A DNA stretch of 64,000 nt, taken from NCBI RefSeq assembly GCF_026341275.1, contig NZ_JAIFZO010000002.1, forward strand, positions 3,314,018 through 3,378,017, given 5' to 3'. Made by a program: the position numbers and the translations under genes. This document shows, one piece after another, positions 42,825 to 49,956 of this stretch. The notes below the pieces were generated by a model, which saw only the letters and a program-made list of their open reading frames with translations, was not told where the DNA came from and did not search any database. The DNA is from Streptomyces ortus (lineage in GTDB: Bacteria > Actinomycetota > Actinomycetes > Streptomycetales > Streptomycetaceae). How positions within the stretch are numbered: the first letter of the stretch is position 1; each line of letters opens with the position of its first letter.

Positions 42825-43412
42825 ATGACCCGTGTGATCGCCGGCACAGCAGGCGGACGCCGCCTCGCGGTCCCGCCCGGCACCGGCACCCGGCCCACCT
42901 CCGACCGCGCCCGCGAGGGTCTCTTCTCCACCTGGCAGTCCCTGCTCGGCGGCCCCCTCGAAGGCGACCGTGTCCTCGACCTGTACGCCGGCTCGGGCGC
43001 CGTCGGCCTGGAGGCCCTGAGCCGCGGGGCCGGACACACCCTGCTGGTCGACGCCGACGCCCGCGCCGCCCGCACGATCCGGGACAACGTGCGGACACTC
43101 GGCCTGCCCGGCGCCGAGGTGAGGTCAGGCAAAGCGGAACAGATCATCCGTACCGCCGCCCCCGAAGCCCCGTACGACCTGGTGTTCCTCGATCCGCCGT
43201 ACGCGGTCACCGATGACGATCTTCGCGAGATCCTGCTCACACTCCGTGCGGAGGGCTGGCTCGCGGGCGATGCGCTCGTCACCGTTGAACGCGGTACGAG
43301 AGGCGGCGAATTCCGATGGCCGGACGGCTTTGAGGCACTGCGCTCCCGCCGCTACGGCGAGGGAACGTTTTGGTACGGTCGCGCCGCCTCTACGTGCGAA
43401 GACGCACGATGA
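42825..43412 (+). CDS. rsmD: 16S rRNA (guanine966-N2)-methyltransferase
   Basis: A 195-residue Rossmann methyltransferase. It opens MTRVIAGTAGGRRLAVPPGTGTRPTSDRAREGLFS; the SAM site is VLDLYAGSGAVGLEALSRGA, and the catalytic motif IV is LVFLDPPYAV (DPPY). The coaD gene follows immediately, the usual bacterial arrangement. Confidence 0.95.
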   Translation: MTRVIAGTAGGRRLAVPPGTGTRPTSDRAREGLFSTWQSLLGGPLEGDRVLDLYAGSGAVGLEALSRGAGHTLLVDADARAARTIRDNVRTLGLPGAEVRSGKAEQIIRTAAPEAPYDLVFLDPPYAVTDDDLREILLTLRAEGWLAGDALVTVERGTRGGEFRWPDGFEALRSRRYGEGTFWYGRAASTCEDAR

Positions 43413-43438
43413 CCGGACCGGAGAGCGAGGGATCTGAA

Positions 43439-43918
43439 GTGCGCCGCGCCGTCTGTCCCGGGTCGTTCGACCCGATTACCAACGGACATCTCGACATCAT
43501 CGCCAGAGCGTCCAAGCTGTACGACGTCGTGCACGTCGCGGTGATGATCAACCAGTCCAAGAAGGGCCTCTTCGAGATCGAGGAGCGCATCGACCTGATC
43601 CGCCAGGTCACGGCGGAATTCGGGAACGTCGAGGTGGAGTCCTTCCACGGCCTCCTCGTCGACTTCTGCAAGGAGCGCGACATCCCGGCCATCGTGAAGG
43701 GCCTGCGCGCGGTCAGCGACTTCGACTACGAACTGCAGATGGCCCAGATGAACAACGGCCTCTCCGGTGTCGAGACCCTCTTCGTACCGACCAACCCCAC
43801 CTACAGCTTTCTCTCCTCCTCGCTGGTCAAGGAGGTCGCGACCTGGGGCGGAGACGTCTCCCACCTGGTCCCGCCGCTGGTCCTCGAAGCCCTCACGGAA
43901 CGCCTCGCGAAGGACTGA
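43439..43918 (+). CDS. coaD: Phosphopantetheine adenylyltransferase
   Basis: A 159-residue enzyme of coenzyme A synthesis, joining 4'-phosphopantetheine and ATP. It begins MRRAVCPGSFDPITNGHLDII with the T/HxGH nucleotide motif, and contains KGLRAVSDFDYELQMAQMN and YSFLSSSLVKEVA. The GTG at 43439, preceded by GAGGG, matches the compact family start. An ATG at 43409 that overlaps the rsmD stop would add ten residues. Confidence 0.95.
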   Translation: MRRAVCPGSFDPITNGHLDIIARASKLYDVVHVAVMINQSKKGLFEIEERIDLIRQVTAEFGNVEVESFHGLLVDFCKERDIPAIVKGLRAVSDFDYELQMAQMNNGLSGVETLFVPTNPTYSFLSSSLVKEVATWGGDVSHLVPPLVLEALTERLAKD

Positions 43919-44011
43919 GCAAGTCCGCCATCCGGTGTCGGGCGGGGCGGGAGTGGTCGTACAGTCGAACCGTCCGTCTCCATCACAGCTGTAGAGAGTG
44001 GCGAGCACACG

Positions 44012-45112
44012 GTGGACGTGCAGAAGAAGCTCGATGAGATCGTCTCGGCGGTCGGCAACGCCCGCTCGATGCCCATGTCGGCCTCGTGCGTGGTCAACCG
44101 CGCCGAACTGCTCTCCCTGCTCGAAGAGGTACGCCAGGCACTGCCGGGCTCTCTCGCCCAGGCCCAGGAGCTGATCGGCGGGCGCGAGCAGATGGTCGAG
44201 CAGGCCCGCCTCGAGGCCGAGCGGATCGTCGAGTCCGCGCACGCCGAGCGCGGCTCGCTGATCTCCGACACCGAGATCGCCCGCCGCTCGCAGAACGAGG
44301 CCGACAGGATCCTGGCCGAGGCCCGCAAGGAGGCCGAGGAGGTCCGCGCCGAGGCCGACGAGTACGTCGACTCCAAGCTCGCGAACTTCGAGGTCGTCCT
44401 CACCAAGACCCTCGGCTCGGTAGGCCGCGGCCGGGAGAAGCTGCTGGGCACCGGACCCGGCACCGACGAGCAGGGCTACGAGGACGAGGACGCCCCAGAG
44501 CGCAGCCTCGACCCCGAGACCCTGCGTCACAACGCCGACCAGTACGTCGACGTCAAGCTCGGCGCCTTCGAGGCCGTCCTCGCCAAGACCCTGGACGCCG
44601 TCGGCCGCGGCCGGCAGAAGCTGCACGGCCGCATCGCCAGCGACGACCTGAGCGACCTGGGCGCCTTCGGCGAGGACGGGCCGACCGGGCAGCACACCAC
44701 CGACGCCGAGTACCTGGACGGCCTCGCGGAGATCCCCGAGCAGTCCGCCAGGACCCGCGCCCCCGACCGGCCCCAGCCCCCGGCGGACCTGCCCCACCAG
44801 CAGCAGTACGGACAGCAGGACGCGTACGCCTACCAGCAGCAGCCCGCCGACCCGTACGGCTACCAGCAACAGCAGTACGCGCAGCACGACGGGTACGGCT
44901 ACCAGCAGAACGCCGACCCGTACGCCGCCTACCCGCAGCAGGGCTACGACCAGCAGGCCGCGTACGACCAGAGCGGACAGCAGACGTACGCCCAGGCTCC
45001 CCAGCTCTCCCAGCCGCCGCAGCCGCAGGAGAACGCGCTCGACGAGACCAGTCTCTTCGACACCACCATGATCAGCGCGGAGCAGCTGCGGGCCTACGAA
45101 CAGGGGCGCTGA
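44012..45112 (+). CDS. DivIVA-like coiled-coil protein with internal duplication and Gln/Tyr-rich tail
   Basis: A 366-residue cytoplasmic protein. It begins MDVQKKLDEIVSAVGNARSM, followed by a long coiled coil (ELLSLLEEVRQAL through AEARKEAEEVRAEADEYVD) of the type in DivIVA/ATP-synthase-b-like proteins of cell-wall growth. A 30-residue unit is repeated: ADEYVDSKLANFEVVLTKTL (115-134, running to 144) and ADQYVDVKLGAFEAVLAKTL (175-194, running to 204), each ending VGRGRxKL. The last 110 residues are QQQYGQQDAY-type low complexity. The GTG at 44012 is supported by the typical N-terminus. Function unknown; a polar-growth or wall-synthesis role is inferred from type only. Confidence 0.82.
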   Translation: MDVQKKLDEIVSAVGNARSMPMSASCVVNRAELLSLLEEVRQALPGSLAQAQELIGGREQMVEQARLEAERIVESAHAERGSLISDTEIARRSQNEADRILAEARKEAEEVRAEADEYVDSKLANFEVVLTKTLGSVGRGREKLLGTGPGTDEQGYEDEDAPERSLDPETLRHNADQYVDVKLGAFEAVLAKTLDAVGRGRQKLHGRIASDDLSDLGAFGEDGPTGQHTTDAEYLDGLAEIPEQSARTRAPDRPQPPADLPHQQQYGQQDAYAYQQQPADPYGYQQQQYAQHDGYGYQQNADPYAAYPQQGYDQQAAYDQSGQQTYAQAPQLSQPPQPQENALDETSLFDTTMISAEQLRAYEQGR

Positions 45113-45286
45113 GGCACCGGCCACGCGCCCCGGCGGGGCCGCGGGAGGGGCGCGGGCACCCGATTGGGCCGAGAGCGAAAGGTCCAGTATCCTGGCTCTT
45201 CGGTCGTGTGCACGTCCGCGATCACCGCTGCCCGGGAATCACCGAGGGCAGTACCCCGAGCATCGAGATCGAAAGCAGGAACGGCT

Positions 45287-45934
45287 CTGAACGCCCGCCT
45301 CGACCACCGCAACCCTCTTGTGTTCGACACACACGAGCTGGGGCGGCGTCCCGGTGCGCTGCAGCGCCTGACCCGTGAGATCGACGCTCCCAAGGACCTC
45401 GGTCTGCAGGGAGTCATCGGAGTGCCGGAAGGCGCCCCGGTGAGGCTCGACCTCCGCCTTGAGTCGGTCATGGAAGGGGTGCTTGTCACAGGCACCGCCC
45501 ATGCACGGGCCAAGGGGGAGTGCGTAAGGTGTCTGGAGCCGGTCGAGCAGCAGCTCGACACGGATTTCCAGGAGATGTTCTCGTACCCTGACGCCGACGA
45601 CCGGGGCCGTGTGAAAGCGGAGCCGGCCGACGACGCCGAGGACGACGAGGACACGCTCTTCATCGAGGACGGCTTGTTCGACCTCGAACCCGTGCTGCGT
45701 GATGCGGTGGTGCTCGCACTGCCGATGCAGCCGGTGTGCCAGGACGACTGCCCGGGTCTGTGCTCCCAGTGCGGAGCCCGGCTCGCGGACGACCCGGACC
45801 ACCATCATGACGCCGTCGACATCCGTTGGGCGGCACTGCAGGGACTCGCCGGTTCACTCGAAGATGGCGAGAAGGACGAGTTGGGCGGCGGCGCGCTTCC
45901 ATCAGCGCCCGCCGACGAGAAGCAGGAGAAGTAG
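45287..45934 (+). CDS. DUF177/YceD-family protein, probable non-ATG (CTG) start
   Basis: About 215 residues of the YceD family, found next to rpmF in most bacteria and linked to 23S rRNA processing. Conserved parts: LNARLDHRNPLVFDTHELGRRPG at the N-terminus, CVRCLEP, and the zinc-ribbon-like CQDDCPGLCSQCGARLADDPDHHHD near the end. Conservation starts exactly at codon CTG 45287, which has AGCAGGA six bases upstream. No ATG/GTG/TTG occurs nearby in frame; the nearest GTG is 81 bp upstream in non-coding-looking sequence. So I propose a CTG start, and the precise 5' end is uncertain. rpmF follows after two bases. Confidence 0.85.
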   Translation: MNARLDHRNPLVFDTHELGRRPGALQRLTREIDAPKDLGLQGVIGVPEGAPVRLDLRLESVMEGVLVTGTAHARAKGECVRCLEPVEQQLDTDFQEMFSYPDADDRGRVKAEPADDAEDDEDTLFIEDGLFDLEPVLRDAVVLALPMQPVCQDDCPGLCSQCGARLADDPDHHHDAVDIRWAALQGLAGSLEDGEKDELGGGALPSAPADEKQEK

Positions 45935-45936
45935 CC

Positions 45937-46110
45937 GTGGCTGTTCCGAAGCGGAAGATGTCGCGCAGCAACACGCGCCACCGCCGGTCGCAGTGGAAGG
46001 CTGCGGTCCCCACCCTGGTTGCGTGCGAGCGCTGCCACGAGCCCAAGCTGCAGCACATCGCGTGCCCCGCTTGTGGCACCTACAACAAGCGCCAGGTCCT
46101 CGAGGTCTGA
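45937..46110 (+). CDS. rpmF: Ribosomal protein L32, zinc-ribbon form
   Basis: A 57-residue L32: VAVPKRKMSRSNTRHRRSQWK, then CERCHEPKLQHIACPACGTYNKRQVLEV, with CxxC pairs for zinc. A GTG start lies two bases after the yceD-like stop. Part of the yceD-rpmF-rnc operon. Confidence 0.96.
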   Translation: MAVPKRKMSRSNTRHRRSQWKAAVPTLVACERCHEPKLQHIACPACGTYNKRQVLEV

Positions 46111-46129
46111 GCGGCTGGTGAGAGGCACT

Positions 46130-46993
46130 GTGTCTAGCCCCAAGAAGGCGGACGACGCCAAGGCGGAAGTCGGCGCCAAGAAAAAGGCGGAGAACACAGC
46201 CTCGTCCCACACCCTTCTGGAAGGGCGGCTCGGGTACAAACTTGAGTCCGCCCTTCTGGTGCGTGCACTGACCCACCGTTCGTACGCGTACGAGAACGGC
46301 GGTCTGCCGACCAACGAGCGTCTGGAGTTCCTCGGGGACTCCGTACTCGGCCTCGTGGTCACGGACACGCTGTACACCACCCACCCCGACCTGCCCGAAG
46401 GCCAGCTGGCCAAGTTGCGGGCCGCGGTGGTCAACTCGCGTGCGCTTGCGGAGGTGGGCCGTGAGCTCGACCTCGGCTCCTTCATCCGGCTCGGCCGGGG
46501 CGAAGAGGGCACAGGTGGCCGGGACAAGGCGTCCATCCTCGCCGACACCCTTGAAGCGGTGATCGGCGCTGTCTATCTCGACCAGGGCCTGGACGCGGCG
46601 GGCGAACTCGTCCACCGTCTCTTCGATCCCCTGATCGAGAAATCCTCGAATCTGGGTGCGGGCCTGGACTGGAAGACCAGTCTCCAGGAACTCACGGCGA
46701 CCGAGGGGCTCGGGGTTCCCGAGTACCTGGTCACCGAGACCGGCCCCGATCATGAGAAGACCTTCACTGCTGCTGCCCGCGTCGGAGGCGTCTCGTACGG
46801 CACCGGCACCGGCCGCAGCAAGAAGGAGGCGGAGCAGCAGGCCGCGGAGTCCGCCTGGCGGGCCATCCGCGCCGCCGCGGACGAACGTGCCGCGGCAGCC
46901 GCGACCGCCGAACCGGAAGCCCCGACGGCCGAGGTCACGGAGGAGACGCCCGACGCCTCCTCCTCGCCCCCGCCCGACCCGGCTTCAGCCTGA
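46130..46993 (+). CDS. rnc: Ribonuclease III
   Basis: A 287-residue endonuclease specific for double-stranded RNA (AbsB in S. coelicolor, where loss abolishes antibiotic production). The catalytic domain has THRSYAYENGGLPTNERLEFLGDSVLGLVV (signature with acidic residues) and DKASILADTLEAVIGAVYLDQG. The dsRBD has DWKTSLQELTATEGLGVPEYLVTETGPDHEKTFTAA through KKEAEQQAAESAW. A 20-residue Lys-rich N-extension and an Ala/Pro/Glu-rich C-tail flank it. The GTG at 46130 has GAGAGG upstream. Confidence 0.95.
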   Translation: MSSPKKADDAKAEVGAKKKAENTASSHTLLEGRLGYKLESALLVRALTHRSYAYENGGLPTNERLEFLGDSVLGLVVTDTLYTTHPDLPEGQLAKLRAAVVNSRALAEVGRELDLGSFIRLGRGEEGTGGRDKASILADTLEAVIGAVYLDQGLDAAGELVHRLFDPLIEKSSNLGAGLDWKTSLQELTATEGLGVPEYLVTETGPDHEKTFTAAARVGGVSYGTGTGRSKKEAEQQAAESAWRAIRAAADERAAAAATAEPEAPTAEVTEETPDASSSPPPDPASA

Positions 46994-47004
46994 CCCACGC
47001 CTTT

Positions 47005-47031
47005 GCCCGCCCCCGACGAACGGGGGCGGGC
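47005..47031 (+). terminator. Terminator after rnc
   Basis: GCCCGCCCCCG and its complement form an 11-bp stem with loop ACGAA, followed within a few bases by a T-rich stretch ending in seven T's. Confidence 0.85.
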
Positions 47032-47051
47032 GAAGTCTTTTCTCTTTTTTT

Positions 47052-47159
47052 GGGGGCGCGGGGAACGGCGCAGTCTTTGGGCTTTTCGCCTTTCGGGGGC
47101 GCGGGGAACGGCGCAGTCTTTCGCTTTTCGCCTTTAAGGGGCGCGGGGAACGGCGCAAT
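47052..47159 (+). repeat. Three copies of the dispersed 23-bp intergenic repeat
   Basis: GGGGGCGCGGGGAACGGCGC copies start at about 47052, 47095 and 47137. They alternate with CTTTTCGCCTTT spacers, between the rnc terminator and mutM, in the same orientation as elsewhere in the window. Confidence 0.9.
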
Positions 47160-47212
47160 CACCCCCACCCACCCGCACCCGACCATGGAACCGCCCCCCT
47201 CCGGAGGAGCCC

Positions 47213-48073
47213 GTGCCAGAACTGCCCGAGGTCGAGGTCGTACGACGAGGCCTCGAACGCTGGGTGAGCGGCCGCATCGTCGCGGACGCACAAGTCCTGC
47301 ACCCCCGCGCCGTCCGCCGCCACCTCGCGGGCGGCGAGGACTTCGGAGCCCGCCTCGAAGGGCACCGCGTCGGCCTGGTCCAGCGCCGCGGCAAATACCT
47401 CTGGCTCCCGCTCGCCGACTCCGGGACCGCCGTCCTCGCCCACCTCGGCATGAGCGGCCAGCTCCTCGTCCAGCCGCACACCGCGGCGGACGAGAAGCAC
47501 CTGCGCATCCGCGTCCGTTTCGAGGACGACCTCGGCACGGAACTCCGCTTCGTCGACCAGCGCACCTTCGGCGGCCTCTCCCTGCACGAGACCTCGCCCG
47601 ACGGGCTCCCCGACGTCATCGCGCACATCGCGCGCGACCCCCTGGACCCGCTGTTCGACGACGACGCGTTCCACGAGGCGCTGCGGCGCCGGCGCACGAC
47701 CGTCAAACGCGCCCTGCTCGACCAGTCGCTGATCAGCGGCGTCGGCAACATCTACGCGGACGAGGCGCTGTGGCGCGCGCGACTCCACTACGAGCGCCCC
47801 ACCACCGGTCTCACGCGCCCGCGCACGGCCGAACTCCTCGGCCACGTACGGGATGTGATGAACGCGGCACTCGCCGTCGGCGGCACCAGCTTCGACAGCC
47901 TCTACGTCAACGTGAACGGCGAGTCGGGCTACTTCGACCGCTCGCTCGACGCGTACGGGCGTGAGGGCGAGCCGTGCCGGCGCTGCGGCACCGTGATGCG
48001 GCGCAGGCCCTGGATGAACCGGTCCAGCTATTTCTGCCCGCGCTGTCAGCGACAGCCGCGTGTGACGTCGTAG
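47213..48073 (+). CDS. mutM: Formamidopyrimidine-DNA glycosylase
   Basis: A 286-residue bifunctional repair glycosylase removing oxidised purines. It begins MPELPEVEVVRRGL, so Pro2 and Glu3 are the catalytic residues. It contains RGKYLWL, HLGMSGQLLV (catalytic Lys nearby), and ends with the zinc finger CRRCGTVMRRRPWMNRSSYFCPRCQ. GTG at 47213 with GGAGGAG upstream. Its 3' end overlaps the convergent HxlR gene by 28 bp. Confidence 0.95.
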   Translation: MPELPEVEVVRRGLERWVSGRIVADAQVLHPRAVRRHLAGGEDFGARLEGHRVGLVQRRGKYLWLPLADSGTAVLAHLGMSGQLLVQPHTAADEKHLRIRVRFEDDLGTELRFVDQRTFGGLSLHETSPDGLPDVIAHIARDPLDPLFDDDAFHEALRRRRTTVKRALLDQSLISGVGNIYADEALWRARLHYERPTTGLTRPRTAELLGHVRDVMNAALAVGGTSFDSLYVNVNGESGYFDRSLDAYGREGEPCRRCGTVMRRRPWMNRSSYFCPRCQRQPRVTS

Positions 48074-48471
48074 CGCTCGCGCGCCCCCAGTACCTCGTCC
48101 ATGCGCCCCTCCACGAAGTGGATGAGGGCCAGCAGCCGTTCGGCGACCTCGCGGCCCAGCGGCGTCAGTTCGTAGTCCACCCGCGGCGGGTTCGTCGGCT
48201 GTGCGTCCCGGTGCACCAGCCCGTCCCGCTCCAGCGCCTGCAGGGTCTGGGAGAGCATCTTCTCGCTCACGCCGTCGACGCGCCGGCGCAGTTCGTTGAA
48301 GCGCAGCGATCCCTCGGGCGCTGCCAGCGCGCTCAGCGTGAGCGCGCCCCAGCGGCCGGTGACGTGCTCGAGGGTGCCCCGGGAAGGGCACGTTCTGGAG
48401 AACACGTCGTACGCGAGGTCGGGCGTATCAGTGAGGTCCACCCGGTGAGCGTACTCCGAGGCAGTGCTCAC
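48046..48471 (-). CDS. HxlR-family transcriptional regulator
   Basis: A 141-residue winged-helix protein of the HxlR/DUF24 type: TCPSRGTLEHVTGRWGALTLSALAAPEGSLRFNELRRRVDGVSEKMLSQTLQALERDGLV, then VDYELTPLGREVAERLLALIHFVE. Many members sense redox or electrophiles through an N-terminal Cys; the single Cys before the helix (CPSR) is in that position. GTG at 48471 gives the longest form; GTG at 48441 is an alternative leaving room for a leader. A perfect 12-bp inverted repeat lies directly upstream. No divergent target gene exists because an integrated element starts 40 bp further on. Confidence 0.88.
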   Translation of the reverse strand: MSTASEYAHRVDLTDTPDLAYDVFSRTCPSRGTLEHVTGRWGALTLSALAAPEGSLRFNELRRRVDGVSEKMLSQTLQALERDGLVHRDAQPTNPPRVDYELTPLGREVAERLLALIHFVEGRMDEVLGARERYDVTRGCR

Positions 48472-48476
48472 CAGAA

Positions 48477-48505
48477 GAGGGCACTAACCAGAAGTTAGTG
48501 CCCTC
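48477..48505. promoter_or_regulatory. Perfect 12-bp inverted repeat, probable HxlR operator
   Basis: GAGGGCACTAAC and GTTAGTGCCCTC flank CAGAA, just 6 bp upstream of the HxlR start. The ACTAAC/GTTAGT core resembles operators of the family, so autoregulation is likely. It could also form a hairpin. Confidence 0.65.
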
Positions 48506-48546
48506 ATCCGTGCCCTCATCCGTGCTCTCTTCCGGGTGTCCTGGGG

Positions 48547-48559
48547 TCAGTACCCGAAG
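48547..48559. other. Left attachment-site core (att, 13 bp)
   Basis: TCAGTACCCGAAG, identical and in the same orientation as 54921-54933. Flanking bases diverge on both sides. The left flank is the original chromosome. Confidence 0.8.
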
Positions 48560-48576
48560 AAGTGGGGGGCCGGGTT

Positions 48577-48621
48577 TCTGACCTGCGGTCCCGTAATCGA
48601 TCAACGCTGCGACCTGCGACT
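48577..48621. repeat. Left-end copies of integrase arm-like repeats
   Basis: TCTGACCTGCG (48577-48587) and GACCTGCGACT (48611-48621). The overlapping composite TCTGACCTGCGACT occurs once beside the right att core (54904-54917). Same direction in all cases, as expected of arm-type integrase/excisionase sites; this function is inferred. Confidence 0.55.
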
Positions 48622-48852
48622 TAGCTGTCGGTGGTTGTCAGCGTTGGTCGTCGTTGAGCACCCTCGCACGGCCCAGAGGCGGCCCGGGAATCACCACTGC
48701 CCGACCCCCTTCGCCCCCAGGTTCGGCGACGGCAGCCATCCGTGACCTAGGGGGATGTAGGGCGGCAACTTCCTGGGCATTCCCGCTGCAAACCGACCCA
48801 GGAAGCAGTAGCATTCCAGCAAGTGCTGCCTTTAATCGGTTTCGGGGGATCA

Positions 48853-49476
48853 ATGGAAGATCAACTCGTGATGGCCACTTGGGGTCTGGTCATTGCCACT
48901 TTCCTTCTATTTCTCGCCGCGCTAGTTCCAGTATTTGAGGGTGTTACGCAACGTCGTCGAGTGCGCAGGAATGTTGCGGCCTCGCTGATTCCCGACATGA
49001 ATATACTTCGTAGTCGCCTTCAGGGGGACGAGAAGTATTTGCGCAACGTAAAACAAGTTGATAAAAAGATTGTGTCCTTTGTTCTTGGCGGCAATGGAAG
49101 CAACCTGGAGACGCTAAGTGAATTGCTCTCCAGTCGAGATATTGACCTCCTCTTCATTAATGAGGTCTATATTCTTCGGCATCAGCTCACGCAGGCTCGG
49201 ATTGAGCTGACGGCGGCGCAGCGACTCTTTCGGGAGGATGCGAACGACGGAGAGAGTGTTCGCAAGCGGGATGAGCATATTCGACGGGCGTGTCGTCTGT
49301 ATGGTGCCTCACTCTTGACCCTTTCGGCCGCAGAGGACCTCGTTCCTGAGTGGGCTAAGAATGTTGCTGGCGAGAAATTCTGGGACCGCTTCTCTCGCCT
49401 CTCGGAGGAGCGGGAAGAGCGGGCCGGCAAGCAAATGGTCTCCTCTGACTTTAGGCATTCTCGCGACAGTCTATAA
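48853..49476 (+). CDS. Low-GC membrane-anchored cargo protein, unknown function
   Basis: About 207 residues; I do not recognise a family. MEDQLVMATWGLVIATFLLFLAALVPVFEGVTQRRRVRR gives one N-terminal transmembrane helix (about residues 8-30) with a strongly basic cytoplasmic edge, i.e. N-out/C-in. The rest is soluble and helical: NILRSRLQGDEKYLRNVKQVDKK, ELLSSRDIDLLFINEVYILRHQLTQARIELTAAQRLF, then a charged C-terminus. Third codon positions are far less GC-biased than anywhere else in the window (GAT CAA, ATT, TAT, AAT are common), pointing to recent transfer. GGGGG four bases before the ATG at 48853 is a plausible ribosome site; an ATG 10 codons upstream (48823) is possible. As sole cargo of the element it may confer an exclusion or defence trait; this is speculation. 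Confidence 0.75.
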   Translation: MEDQLVMATWGLVIATFLLFLAALVPVFEGVTQRRRVRRNVAASLIPDMNILRSRLQGDEKYLRNVKQVDKKIVSFVLGGNGSNLETLSELLSSRDIDLLFINEVYILRHQLTQARIELTAAQRLFREDANDGESVRKRDEHIRRACRLYGASLLTLSAAEDLVPEWAKNVAGEKFWDRFSRLSEEREERAGKQMVSSDFRHSRDSL

Positions 49477-49777
49477 TGTGGACCTCGGTTTACCGTGAAA
49501 TTTGGATTTCCGTGCCCCGCGTCGGATCTGTCACCGAAGAGCGTGAGCTGCCTGTGAACGCGGCATTCTCGTAGCAGTGGCGAAGGCGTAGGTAATGCAG
49601 GTCACTGGCCTGTGGCGATGGTCGTACTGGGTTGCTGCTGTCTGCCTCGGTCCGTGGCTGTTGATGTGAGTGACGGACGTCAGATGGTGTCACCTGGATG
49701 AGTCTGTCCTGACGCCGGGCGGTGTGGCCATGCCCGATCTCTCCTGCTGTCGCCCACAGGTCGGGGGAGAGAGTTTG

Positions 49778-49920
49778 AGGTCTGGTGATCTGCGGGGCGA
49801 GAGCATGAAAGGGGGCCATTACACTTGACCCAATGGAGAGGGCTAGTTGCCCTCACCGTACGAAGTAGGCTCTCGGCCCCCTTTCTTGCTCTCGGAGGGG
49901 CCCCGCAGATCAGCAGACCT
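49778..49920. repeat. Long imperfect inverted repeat with internal hairpin
   Basis: Left arm 49778-49817 begins AGGTCTGGTGATCTGCGGGG and ends GAAAGGGGGCC; right arm 49875-49920 is its complement with two mismatches and a six-base insertion. The 57-base loop contains a perfect GAGGGC/GCCCTC hairpin and a TTGACC hexamer (49825-49830) that could be a -35 element. Confidence 0.85.
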
Positions 49921-49956
49921 TAAAGTCTCGGAGCGACCGCCCCAGCCCCGTGCGAT

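Larger units (their letters stand above)
48506..48852. other. 347-bp left end of the element, no gene seen
   Basis: After the left att core, two arm-type repeats occur: TCTGACCTGCG at 48577-48587 and GACCTGCGACT at 48611-48621. Both match 54904-54917 at the right end. The remainder shows no supported gene; the last 60 bp become AT-richer and should contain the promoter of the cargo gene. Confidence 0.55.

Noticed and set aside
49490..49819. 109-codon minus-strand frame in the element
   Set aside because: It covers one arm of the long inverted repeat, has no family resemblance and no ribosome site that I can see.
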